NCBI GenBank assembly: GCA_031082105.1
Contig: JAVHLO010000005.1
Span: 4,164 to 25,962, forward strand
Direction: 5' to 3'
Length of the DNA: 21,799 nt
Source of the DNA: Planctomycetota bacterium
GTDB lineage: Bacteria > Planctomycetota > MHYJ01 > JACQXL01 > JAVHLO01
Shown here: in pieces, positions 7,955 through 16,300 of the stretch
Position numbering within the stretch: position 1 is the first letter of the stretch
Layout: the number at the start of each line of letters is the position of its first letter
The notes under the pieces: model-generated
What the model was told of the DNA's origin: nothing
Seen by the model: only the letters and a program-made list of their open reading frames with translations
The model's database searches: none
Position numbers and translations under genes: made by a program

Positions 7955-9673
7955 GTGAGCATACAACTCCAAGCCACAAAGAAACAGGATCCTCCCGACG
8001 AGGAAACCCCGCGGATCGGCGTTTTCATATGCCACTGCGGCGCGAATATCGCCGGCTTCGTGAATGTCGAGGAGGCGGCAAAGTACGCAAGCAGTCTACC
8101 TGATGTCGCCTTTGTGCAGAAGAACCTCTACACCTGTTCGGAAACCGGACTACGCGAGATAAAGACGGCCATAAAAGAGCACAAGCTCAACCGCGTCCTG
8201 GTCGCGTCATGCACCCCGCGGACGCACGAACCGCTTTTCAAAAGCACGTGCCAGGAAGCGGGGCTCAATCGATACCTGTTTGAGCTCGTCAATATCCGCG
8301 AGCAGTGCTCGTGGGTGCACATGCAGGACCCCGTGCGCGCCACGGAGAAGGCGAAACAGTTGATCCGGATGGGTGTCGCGCGCGTGGCGCTGCTGGAGCC
8401 GAGGCAGGAAATCACCGTCGAAGTGACCAGAAAGGCGCTCGTCATCGGCGGCGGCGTGGCCGGCATCTCCGCAGCCCTCAGCATCGCTGCGAGCAACATC
8501 CCCGTCATCCTCGTCGAGAGAGAGAAGGAGCTCGGCGGTCTCCTCAGAGACGTCAACAAGCTCTACCCGACGCTCGGCGCCGCTTCCGAACTGGTCGATG
8601 AACATGTCAAGAAACTCCAGAAAGCGCCGCTCATCAAGGTCATGACGCGCGCAAAGGTGCTTAACGTCTCCGGTTTTATCGGAAACTACAAGGTGCAGAT
8701 CGATTCCGCCGGCGAGCAGATCGAGGATACGGTCGGCGTTATCGTCGTCGCGACGGGCGCGCGGATCATGATCCCCAACGGCATGTACGGCTACGACGGC
8801 AAGAATGTCGTGATGCAGACCGAGCTCGAGCGACGGCTGAAGGACGGCTCGTTCTCGGCGAGGAGCGTCGTCATGATCCAGTGCGTCGGCGCGCGCGTCC
8901 CCGAGCGCGAGTACTGCTCGCGCATCTGCTGCATGACCGCCATCAAGAACGCGATCCTCATCCGCGAGACTTATCCGGAAACCGAGATCTTCGTCGTGTA
9001 CCGGGACATCCAGACGTTCGGCACGCTGTACGAGGAAGATTATCGCCGCGCCAGAGAGCTCGGGGTCGGGTTCCTCAGGTACGGACTGGCCAAGCTGCCG
9101 GCCGTCGACGAAGGCGGCGTCACGGTCTACGACGAGCTCCTGGGCAAGAACGTGCGCATCCCGTACGAACTGCTCGTCCTCTCCGCGCCGCTCGTCGCGC
9201 CCGAGGGAGTAACCGAGCTCTCGAAAATGCTCAAGGTCCCGCTCGACGCAAACGGGTTCTATCTGGAAGCGCATGCGAAACTGCGGCCCGTCGAGTTCGC
9301 GACCGACGGGGTCTACCTGTGCGGCTGCGCCCGCTGGCCGTGCGACATCGGCGACGCCGTCTACCAGGGGCGCGGCTCCGCCGCCAGGGCGCTCATCCCG
9401 CTTCGCAAGGGAAAGGTCTACGCCGAGCCGCTCTACGCCGAGGTTAATCCGAACGTGTGCCGCGATTGCCGGCGCTGTGTGGAGAGCTGCCCGTACTCGG
9501 CTATCACGACCGTGGAAGAGACCGTGCACGGCTACCAGAGAACGGTCTCAAAGGTCAACCCCGTGCTGTGCAAGGGCTGCGGGGCCTGCTCGGTCCTGTG
9601 CCCCACGGGCGCAATAGGAATGAAACACTACGACAATACGCTGATCATGGCGATGATCGGCAAGGCGTTCTAG
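7955..9673 (+). CDS. hdrA: long HdrA subunit with N-terminal CHCG domain and two C-terminal ferredoxins
   Basis: GTG 7955 is chosen because GGAG at 7943-7946 sits eight bases before it; an earlier ATG at 7883 would overlap the previous gene and add an unconserved tail. The 572-aa product has the HdrA N-terminal domain (CHCGANI, Cys 26 and 28; LYTCS; ASCTPRTHEP), the FAD site GGGVAG (165-170), CVGARV...YCSRICC, VYRDIQTFGTLYEEDYR, and two [4Fe-4S] motifs near the C-terminus (Cys 502, 505, 508, 512 and 539, 542, 545, 549). Where classical HdrA has the PTNDCA-C/U loop and inserted ferredoxin, this protein has only LYPTLGAASELVDEH: the loop is absent. Together with the preceding short Sec-HdrA it makes up one classical HdrA set. 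The C-terminal ferredoxins probably exchange electrons with free ferredoxin. Confidence 0.9.
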   Translation: MSIQLQATKKQDPPDEETPRIGVFICHCGANIAGFVNVEEAAKYASSLPDVAFVQKNLYTCSETGLREIKTAIKEHKLNRVLVASCTPRTHEPLFKSTCQEAGLNRYLFELVNIREQCSWVHMQDPVRATEKAKQLIRMGVARVALLEPRQEITVEVTRKALVIGGGVAGISAALSIAASNIPVILVEREKELGGLLRDVNKLYPTLGAASELVDEHVKKLQKAPLIKVMTRAKVLNVSGFIGNYKVQIDSAGEQIEDTVGVIVVATGARIMIPNGMYGYDGKNVVMQTELERRLKDGSFSARSVVMIQCVGARVPEREYCSRICCMTAIKNAILIRETYPETEIFVVYRDIQTFGTLYEEDYRRARELGVGFLRYGLAKLPAVDEGGVTVYDELLGKNVRIPYELLVLSAPLVAPEGVTELSKMLKVPLDANGFYLEAHAKLRPVEFATDGVYLCGCARWPCDIGDAVYQGRGSAARALIPLRKGKVYAEPLYAEVNPNVCRDCRRCVESCPYSAITTVEETVHGYQRTVSKVNPVLCKGCGACSVLCPTGAIGMKHYDNTLIMAMIGKAF

Positions 9674-9693
9674 CGCTCTGCGCTGTTAGCTGT

Positions 9694-9760
9694 GTCATTC
9701 CCGCGTAAGCGGGAATCCAGAGGACAAAAAGCGGACTGGACTCCCGCTTCCGCGGGAGTA
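9694..9760 (+). repeat. composite dispersed palindrome (ATTCCCGC type)
   Basis: The first hairpin is ATTCCCGC-GTAA-GCGGGAAT (9697-9716). The second is ACTCCCGC-TTCC-GCGGGAGT (9740-9759). CCAG after the first and CTGG before the second make the whole unit roughly palindromic. The first 27 bases recur exactly at 14413-14439. This kind of element is widespread as a dispersed intergenic repeat in many bacteria. Confidence 0.7.
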
Positions 9761-9801
9761 ACAGGCCACCTGTACGGGATCTGTCTTTTTAGGAGCTTCC
9801 C

Positions 9802-11448
9802 GTGTCCACAGTCACGAAGCAGCCCAGGAAAGCGGAGAAGGCAGAGGAGAAGGCGCCGGCGACCGTGTTTGAGCCTTCGATCCTCGCCTTCGCCTGCAAC
9901 TGGTGCTCCTATGCCGGCGCTGACCTCGCAGGCGTGTCCCGGTTGCAGTACCCGCCGAATGTGAAGCTCATCCGCGTGATGTGCTCGGGACGCGTGTCGC
10001 CGATATTCGTCCTTGAGGCGTTCAAGAAGGGCGCCGACGGCGTCATCATCACCGGATGTCATATCGGCGATTGCCACTACCAGGACGGCAACGTCAAGGC
10101 CGAGACCATGTTCAAGAAACTCGCTGAAGTGCTCAGGGTACTGGGCGTCGAACCGGAACGGCTGCGGCTTGAATGGATCTCGGCCTCCGAAGGACAGCGG
10201 TTCGCGACTATCATGACGGAGTTCACCGAGAAGGTGCGCAAGCTGGGGCCGCTTCTCTCCCCCGAACAGATCAAGGCCCAGGAGACCGGTCCCGCCGAGA
10301 GTTCCGACCTCAAAGAACTCGTGCGCGAGACCGGAGTATACCAGTGCATCGAATGCGGCAAGTGCACCGGTGGGTGTCTCATGGCACGCTTCAACCCGCA
10401 GGTCTCGCCGCGGCTCGCAATGAAGAACTTCTTCGTCAGCTACTTCAGCCACAAGCAGCCACTGAAACTGCTCTCGATGGACGAGGTCTGGTACTGCCTG
10501 ACCTGCGAGACCTGCCACTACCATTGCCCGGCCGGCGTTGATTTCGCGAAGTTCATCGTGTGGCTGCGCTCGGAAGCGATCAAGCTCGGCAAGACCGGCA
10601 CTCCCACCCACGGCGGCGTGATGCACGCGATGATGGAATTCCAGGCGCTCGGCCTCAAACAGAACCGCCTGGACTGGGTCGATAGCTCCGCCCAGGTCGA
10701 CGAGAAGAGCGACACCATGTACTACGTCGGCTGCCTGCCGTATTTCGAGCCCATATTCACCGAGACGGGGGCGCACCCGCTCGCCATGGCGCGCAATACG
10801 CTGAAGATCCTCAACGCCCTGGGCATCAAGCCGAGCGTCTACGAGGGCGAGGTCTGCTGCGGGCATGACCTCTACTGGACCGGGAACATCGAGGGCTTCA
10901 AGAAGCTCGCCGCGCTCAACCTGGAAAACATCCAAAAGACCGGAGTGAAGCGGATCATCTTCTCGTGCCCCGAGTGCTTCTATACCTATAAGATCCTCTA
11001 TCCCCAGTTCTTCAAGACCGTCGAGGTCGAGACCGTACACATGATGCAGTTGCTCGACGAGAAGATCAAGAAGGGCGAACTGAAGCTGGGAAGGCTGGAG
11101 GGCAAGTTCACCTTCCAGGACCCGTGCAGGCTTGGAAGGCTCCTCGCGATATATGACGAGCCGCGACGCGTGTTGAAGAGCGTCAAGGGGCTCGACCTCC
11201 AGTGCATGGAGGAAATCCGTAAAGAATCGATCTGCTGCGGATCAACTCACTGGGTGAGCTGCTCCAGCTACACGAAGCAGTTGCAGAAGTACCGGCTCGG
11301 CCAGGCCGTGGATACCGGCGCGTCAACGCTCCTGACGGCCTGCCCGAAATGCCAGATACACCTGAGCTGCGCCGCCAAGGACCTCAAGACCAAGATGAAG
11401 ATCCAGGACTACACGGAAATCATAGTCCAGGCGATGGAGCAGGCGTAG
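9802..11448 (+). CDS. MvhD-HdrC-HdrB fusion protein
   Basis: A 548-aa fusion starting at GTG 9802, with AGGAG at 9791-9795. Residues about 25-150 are MvhD-like: CNWCSYAGADLAG (Cys 32, 35), VMCSGRV (61), ITGCHIGDCHYQDGN (86, 91), the [2Fe-2S] relay domain of MvhADG hydrogenase. Residues 180-245 are HdrC-like with two [4Fe-4S] sets (182, 185, 188, 192 and 232, 235, 238, 242). Residues about 305-545 are HdrB/HdrD-like with two CCG domains: Cys 311, CCG 352-353, CPEC 389-392; then Cys 442, CCG 478-479, CPKC 514-517. CCG domains bind the non-cubane cluster pair that cleaves disulfides in HdrB, or serve other redox roles in relatives. The fusion places input relay and output site on one chain, supplying the B, C and D functions for the two HdrA subunits upstream. 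The true substrate is unknown. All Cys positions here are Cys, with no Sec. Confidence 0.9.
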   Translation: MSTVTKQPRKAEKAEEKAPATVFEPSILAFACNWCSYAGADLAGVSRLQYPPNVKLIRVMCSGRVSPIFVLEAFKKGADGVIITGCHIGDCHYQDGNVKAETMFKKLAEVLRVLGVEPERLRLEWISASEGQRFATIMTEFTEKVRKLGPLLSPEQIKAQETGPAESSDLKELVRETGVYQCIECGKCTGGCLMARFNPQVSPRLAMKNFFVSYFSHKQPLKLLSMDEVWYCLTCETCHYHCPAGVDFAKFIVWLRSEAIKLGKTGTPTHGGVMHAMMEFQALGLKQNRLDWVDSSAQVDEKSDTMYYVGCLPYFEPIFTETGAHPLAMARNTLKILNALGIKPSVYEGEVCCGHDLYWTGNIEGFKKLAALNLENIQKTGVKRIIFSCPECFYTYKILYPQFFKTVEVETVHMMQLLDEKIKKGELKLGRLEGKFTFQDPCRLGRLLAIYDEPRRVLKSVKGLDLQCMEEIRKESICCGSTHWVSCSSYTKQLQKYRLGQAVDTGASTLLTACPKCQIHLSCAAKDLKTKMKIQDYTEIIVQAMEQA

Positions 11449-11515
11449 TACGCGCATCGCGACGGAACTGCGCAGCTCTGTCCGCTAATCAGGGAAGAAG
11501 CGCTGACAGCTTGTC

Positions 11516-11584
11516 ATTCCGAACTCGGTTCGGAATCTCCTTTGCTACGTGTCCGGCCTTTCGCCGAAGGAGAGGCCGGGACAC
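11516..11584 (+). repeat. two hairpins upstream of HdrA copy 2
   Basis: ATTCCGAAC-TCG-GTTCGGAAT (11516-11536) resembles a common dispersed palindrome. The second, GTGTCC-GGCCT (11549-11559) pairing with AGGCC-G-GGACAC (11573-11584), has one bulged G and is followed by ATTTTGGAG, which contains the ribosome-binding site of the next gene. The second could act as an attenuator or an mRNA 5' stabiliser. Confidence 0.5.
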
Positions 11585-11601
11585 ATTTTGGAGATGGGCC
11601 G

Positions 11602-14337
11602 ATGAAAACGGACGTGGTCGTCATCGGCGGAGGAATTGCCGGTATTCAGGCGGGTCTGGACCTTGCCGAGATGGAGATGAACGTCGTGCTGGTGGAGAAG
11701 AAACCCAGCCTCGGCGGAAAGATGTCCCAGCTCGACAAGGTGTACCCGACGAACGACTGTGCGCTCTGAATTCTCGCCCCGAAGATGGCCGACTGTGCCC
11801 GGCACCCGAGGATAAAGATCCTCACCTGTCACGAGGTTGTCGGGCTGAGCGGCCAGGCGGGCGAGTTTCGCCTGAAGCTGGTCAAGAAGCCGCGCTACGT
11901 CGACGAGAAGAAGTGCACCTCCTGCGGCGACTGCGCCAAGGTCTGCCCGACGGAGACGGTCAACCAGTTCGACGTCGGCCTCTCCAGGAGAAAGGCCGTC
12001 TACAAGTACTTCGCCCAGGCGGTGCCCGCGGCGTGGGCCATCGAGAAGAACGGCGTCGCCCGATGCGTGCGCGCCTGCCCCGCCATGGTCGATGCGCGCG
12101 GCTACGTCTCGCTCATCGCGGAAGAGAAGTTCGCCGAGGCGCTCGCCGTCGAGAAGAAGAAGAATCCGCTCCCGCTCGTTTGCGGCCGCGTCTGCACCGC
12201 GCCGTGTATGGAAGAGTGCAGGCGCAAGGAGATCGAGGAGGCCATCGACATCCGCGGACTCAAGCGGTTCATCGCGGACTACGAGCTGAAGGCCAAGGCG
12301 CTCCCGAAACCTGAGCTGCCGCCGAAGAAAGAGAAGAAAGTCGCCGTCGTCGGGTCCGGCCCGGGCGGACTCACCGCGGCCTACCAGTTGGCCCTGCTCG
12401 GCTACGACGTCACCATCTTTGAAGCGCTCGGCGTCGCAGGCGGCATGCTCACCGTCGGTATCCCGGAGTACCGGCTCCCCAGGGATATCCTGGCAGCGGA
12501 GATAAAGTACATCACCGAGCTCGGCGTGAAGATTGAGCTCGATTCGCCCGTCGGCGCGCCCGGCAGGACGCTCGACGACCTCAGGAAACAGGGGTACGGC
12601 GCGGTACTGCTCGCGATCGGCGCACACAAGTCGCTGAAGCTCGACATCCCCGGCGAAGAGGCCGGCGGGGTGGTTGCCGCCACGGACTTCCTGCGCGACG
12701 TGAACACCGGCGGCAATGCGAAGGCGGGCAAGCGTGTGGCCGTCATCGGCGGCGGCAACGCGGCGATAGACTGCGCGCGCACCGCATGGCGGCTGGGCGC
12801 CGGAGAGATCACCATCGTCTACCGCCGCTCGCGCCAGGAGATGCCGGCGGAGAAGTCCGAGATAGAAGAGGCGGAAAAGGAGGGGGTGAAACTGCAGTTG
12901 CTGGCGGCCCCGGTCGAGATCATCGCCGGCAAGGGCGGCCAGGTCGCCCAACTGAAGTGCGTGAAGATGGAGCTCGGCGCGCCGGACGCCAGCGGGCGGC
13001 CGAGACCGATCCCGATAAAGGGGTCCGAGTACATAATGGACGTAGACATGGTGATCCCCGCGATAGGCCAGAAGCCCGAGACGGAGAAGCTCGGCTCCCT
13101 GGGCGAGATCGCGACGGCGAAACAAGGGACGATCACCGTGGACCCGGTGAGCGCAGTGACGGGCCGCGAGGGCGTGTTCGCGTGCGGCGACGCCGTGCTC
13201 GGCCCCGCCACGGTGGTGAAGGCGATCGCCGGCGCGCACCAGGCGGCGATCTCGATAGACCGATACCTGTCCGGGCAGGATATGAAGGCGGGCCGCATGC
13301 CGCTCGACCTTAAACCGCTGGCGGAGCGCAAGGACCCGCTGCCCGACGTGCCGCCGAAGCCGCGCATGAAGGCGACCGCCCTGCCGGTCGCGAAGCGCGC
13401 GGGCAACTTCAAGGAGGTGGAGCTCGGGTTCACGCGGGAAGAGGCGGTCGAGGAGGCGAAACGCTGCCTGAACTGCGGCCCGTGCTGCGAATGCCGCGAG
13501 TGCGAGCGCGTCTGCCTCGCCCAGGCAATCATACACGACCAGAAAGAAGAAGACGTCGAGCTCGAGGCCGCGTCGATCGTCGTCGCCACGGGATCCGAGA
13601 TTTACGATCCGCTCCTGGCAACCGAGTACGGGTTCGGCAGGATCAAGAACGTGATCACGTCGCTCCACTACGAGCGGCTGATCTCGGCCTCCGGGCCCAC
13701 GGGCGGTCACCTGAGGCGGCTTTCCGATGGAAAACCCGCGCACAGTATAGCCTATATCCTATGTGTGGGATCAAGAGACGTCGCCACCAACAACTACTGT
13801 TCCACCGTCTGTTGCATGTACGCCGCAAAGGACGCGATGCTCGCAAGGGAGCACGATCCGACTTCCGAGTCGTACGTGTTCTTTACCGACACCCGGTGCT
13901 CGGGCAAAGGGTTCTGGCAGTACATCGAGAAGTCCCGCCAGAACTACGACGTGCATTTTGTCCGCGGCCGGGTCTCGCGCGTGACAGAGGACCGCTCGCA
14001 CAGCCCGGTCCTGTGGTATGAGGATACGAAGTTGCGGCGCGTCAAGCGGCTCAAGGTCGACATGGTCGTGCTGGCCAACGCCGTCGTCCCCGCGCCCGGC
14101 ACGAAGCAACTTGCGAAGATACTCGGCATCGAGCTGGATAAGTTCGGGTTCCTTGCGGCCGACTGTTTTTCGCCGACGGACAGCACCAGGCCGGGGGTAT
14201 TCATCGCCGGCTGCGTCGCCGGTCCGCGCGACATTGCCGAGAGCGTGGCGCACGCGAGCGCCGCGGCCGCCCGCGCCGCGGAATCGGTCGGATCGACCGC
14301 CCCCGCATCCCCGGCGCACGCGATATCGACAACATAG
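11602..14337 (+). CDS. hdrA: Sec-containing HdrA with inserted GltD-like NAD(P)H module (copy 2)
   Basis: ATG 11602 has GGAG eight bases upstream (11590-11593). With UGA 11767-11769 as Sec 56 the product is 911 aa, the same length as copy 1. The N-terminal 60 residues (GGGIAG; PTNDCAL-U-ILAPK) and everything after IVVATG (LATEYGFGRIKNV, CVGSRD...YCSTVCC, GVFIAGC) are closest to the short HdrA at 6583, not to copy 1. The middle, encoded by 11800-13592, is identical to copy 1: ferredoxin, Cys-rich head, FAD site GSGPGG, nucleotide site GGGNAAID, and the CLNCGPCCECRECERVC cluster motif. The gene therefore looks like a short Sec-HdrA that gained the GltD-like cassette by recombination with copy 1, or was the donor to it. 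It should be a flavoprotein with both HdrA and NAD(P)H-reactive flavin sites, paired with the long HdrA at 14464. Confidence 0.88.
11767..11805 (+). promoter_or_regulatory. Sec UGA codon and candidate SECIS hairpin (HdrA copy 2)
   Basis: After UGA 11767-11769, GGCCG (11787-11791) pairs with CGGC-A-C (11800-11805), one bulged A, around the loop ACTGTGCC. The loop begins 22 nt after the UGA. This is the weakest of the six hairpins by the first-G rule, but its position and shape match the others. Confidence 0.6.
11800..13592 (+). repeat. 1793-bp perfect direct repeat, copy 2 (GltD-like cassette)
   Basis: Identical to 3985-5777. The first mismatch on the left is C 11799 versus T 3984, on the right A 13593 versus G 5778. 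It is contained wholly inside the reading frame of HdrA copy 2. Confidence 0.92.
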
Positions 14338-14412
14338 ATGTGGCGTGGATCGTCGGAGGCGGTTCGGCCTGTCGTCGCCGCGGCCGGACGCGTCCTCCCC
14401 GCGAGCGACCAT

Positions 14413-14439
14413 GTCATTCCCGCGTAAGCGGGAATCCAG
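14413..14439 (+). repeat. dispersed palindrome, half element (ATTCCCGC type)
   Basis: An exact 27-base copy of 9694-9720, with the hairpin ATTCCCGC-GTAA-GCGGGAAT at 14416-14435. It lies 24 bases before the next start codon. The second half of the composite element seen at 9694 is missing here. Confidence 0.7.
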
Positions 14440-14463
14440 ACTATCGATTCGGAAAATACTGCG

Positions 14464-16176
14464 GTGCCTGATGAAGTAACTCAAAAGGAAGCGGCCCCGG
14501 ACCCGGGCGCTCCGCGTATCGGCGTCTTCGTCTGCCATTGCGGCGCGAATATCGCCGGCTTCGTGGATATCGAGGCGATCGAGAACCACGCCAGGGCGCT
14601 GCCCAATGTCGCCTTCACGCAGAGGAACCTCTATACCTGTTCCGAGACGGGGCTCCGCGAGATAAAGACCGCGATAGCCGCGCAGAAATTGAACCGTGTC
14701 GTGGTCGCATCATGTTCGCCCCGCACGCACGAGCCGCTCTTCAGGTCGGCCTGCCGCGAGGCCGGCTTGAACCCGTTCCTGTTCGAGTTCGTCAATATCC
14801 GCGACCAGTGTTCCTGGGTACACATGCAACAGCGCGAAGGCGCCACCCGGAAGGCCAAAGAACTCATCCAGATGGGCGTGGCCCGCGCGGCGCTCCTCGA
14901 GCCACAGGAGGACATTACCGTTGGTGTCGCCGGCAAGGCGCTCATCATCGGCGGCGGAATATCGGGGATCACCGCCACAATGAGCATCGCCAGGCGCGGG
15001 TTCCAGGTCATCCTGGTCGAGCGCGAGAAGGAGCTCGGCGGAATACTCAAGAACGTGCACAAGCTCTACCCGACGATGGGCAGCGCCGGCGATCTGATCG
15101 GAAAGAACATCCGCGCCGTTCAGAAAATGCCCCGCGTGCAGGTGCTGACGTCCGCCAGACTGGTGGAGGTCAGCGGGTTCGTCGGCAACTATAAGGTGAC
15201 CATCGACAGCGAGGGAAAACGGATCGAGGATACCGTCGGCGTGATCGTGGTCGCCACGGGCGCGAGGCTGCTCACCCCGGAGGGGTTGTTCCAGTACAAC
15301 GGAAGGAATATCGTCACCCAGGGCGAGCTCGAACTCCTCCTGAAACAGGGCCGTCTCGACGCCGACAGCATCGTGATGATCCAGTGCGTCGGCGCGCGCG
15401 TGCCCGGGCGGGAATACTGCTCGCGCGTTTGCTGCATGACGGCCATAAAGAACGCCATCCTCATCCGTGAGGCGCAGCCGGAGACGGCGGTCTTCGTGCT
15501 CTACCGGGACATTCAGACCTACGGTACGCTCTACGAGGAGGACTACCGGCGCGCCAGGGAGCTGGGCGTCAGCTTCATCCGGTACAACCTGTCGAAACCG
15601 CCTGTGGTGAGCAGCGATAAGGTGATCGTGCACGACGAACTGCTCGGCGAAGACGTGCCCATCCCGTTCGACCTGCTGGCCCTGGCCACCCCGCTCATCC
15701 CGCAGGCTGGGTTCGATGAGCTTTCGAAGGCGCTCAAGGTGCCCGTGGACGAGAACGGGTTCTTCCTGGAAGCTCACGCGAAACTGCGCCCCGTGGATTT
15801 CGCCACGGACGGTATCTTCCTGTGCGGGTGCGCGCGCTGGCCCTCCGACATAGGTGAGAGCGTGTCCCAGGCGCTCGCCGCCGCCGCAAGGGCCTCCATC
15901 CCGCTGTCCCAGGGGCACGTCAAGGTCGAGCCCATAGTCTCCCAGGTCGACCAGAACAGGTGCATCGGCTGCGGGCTGTGCGAGACCGTCTGTTCCTATG
16001 TAGGCATCCATTTGACCGACACCCCGAAAGGGAAGAAAGCCGAGACCATCCGCGCTTCCTGCAAGGGGTGCGGGACATGCGGTGCGAGTTGCCCGCAGAA
16101 GGCGATAAGGATGAGCCATTTCACCGACGGCCAGATCGAGGCGCAGATCTGCGCATTGGTGGGAACAGACAAATGA
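14464..16176 (+). CDS. hdrA: long HdrA subunit, second paralogue
   Basis: The 570-aa product from GTG 14464 is a close paralogue of the protein at 7955. It has the N-terminal CHCGANI domain (Cys 24, 26), LYTCSETGLREIKTAI, ASCSPRTHEP, FAD site GGGISG, CVGARV...YCSRVCC, LYRDIQTYGTLYEEDYR, and two C-terminal ferredoxin motifs (Cys 500, 503, 506, 510 and 533, 536, 539, 543). The first motif ends VCSYVG, with no Pro after the last Cys. Like its paralogue it lacks the PTNDCA-C/U loop and the inserted ferredoxin (LYPTMGSAGDLIG instead). The ribosome-binding site is weak (GGAAA); the start is chosen by alignment with the paralogue. It sits between Sec-HdrA copy 2 and a Sec-MvhD, so it is the presumed heterodimer partner of copy 2. 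Confidence 0.9.
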   Translation: MPDEVTQKEAAPDPGAPRIGVFVCHCGANIAGFVDIEAIENHARALPNVAFTQRNLYTCSETGLREIKTAIAAQKLNRVVVASCSPRTHEPLFRSACREAGLNPFLFEFVNIRDQCSWVHMQQREGATRKAKELIQMGVARAALLEPQEDITVGVAGKALIIGGGISGITATMSIARRGFQVILVEREKELGGILKNVHKLYPTMGSAGDLIGKNIRAVQKMPRVQVLTSARLVEVSGFVGNYKVTIDSEGKRIEDTVGVIVVATGARLLTPEGLFQYNGRNIVTQGELELLLKQGRLDADSIVMIQCVGARVPGREYCSRVCCMTAIKNAILIREAQPETAVFVLYRDIQTYGTLYEEDYRRARELGVSFIRYNLSKPPVVSSDKVIVHDELLGEDVPIPFDLLALATPLIPQAGFDELSKALKVPVDENGFFLEAHAKLRPVDFATDGIFLCGCARWPSDIGESVSQALAAAARASIPLSQGHVKVEPIVSQVDQNRCIGCGLCETVCSYVGIHLTDTPKGKKAETIRASCKGCGTCGASCPQKAIRMSHFTDGQIEAQICALVGTDK

Positions 16177-16180
16177 CTAT

Positions 16181-16266
16181 TCTGGATTCTCGATTTTGGA
16201 TTTCAGGTTTTGGAATTTGGATTGACCATTTCTCAATCCAAAATCCAAAATCTGAATTCTAAAATC
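16181..16266 (+). repeat. AT-rich inverted repeat
   Basis: The core stem TTGGATTGA (16217-16225) pairs with TCAATCCAA (16233-16241) around CCATTTC. The outer arms (CGATTTTGGATTTC and AATCCAAAATCTGAATTC) extend the pairing imperfectly. It belongs to the same family as the elements at 1964 and 17068 and fills most of the spacer. Confidence 0.7.
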
Positions 16267-16300
16267 CCCGGCTTCCTGTTTTGTGGATACGGCTGAGTTC

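Noticed and set aside
9694..9760. CRISPR-like repeats
   Set aside because: The units are palindromic pairs without regularly spaced spacers and occur once per gap; they are dispersed palindromes.
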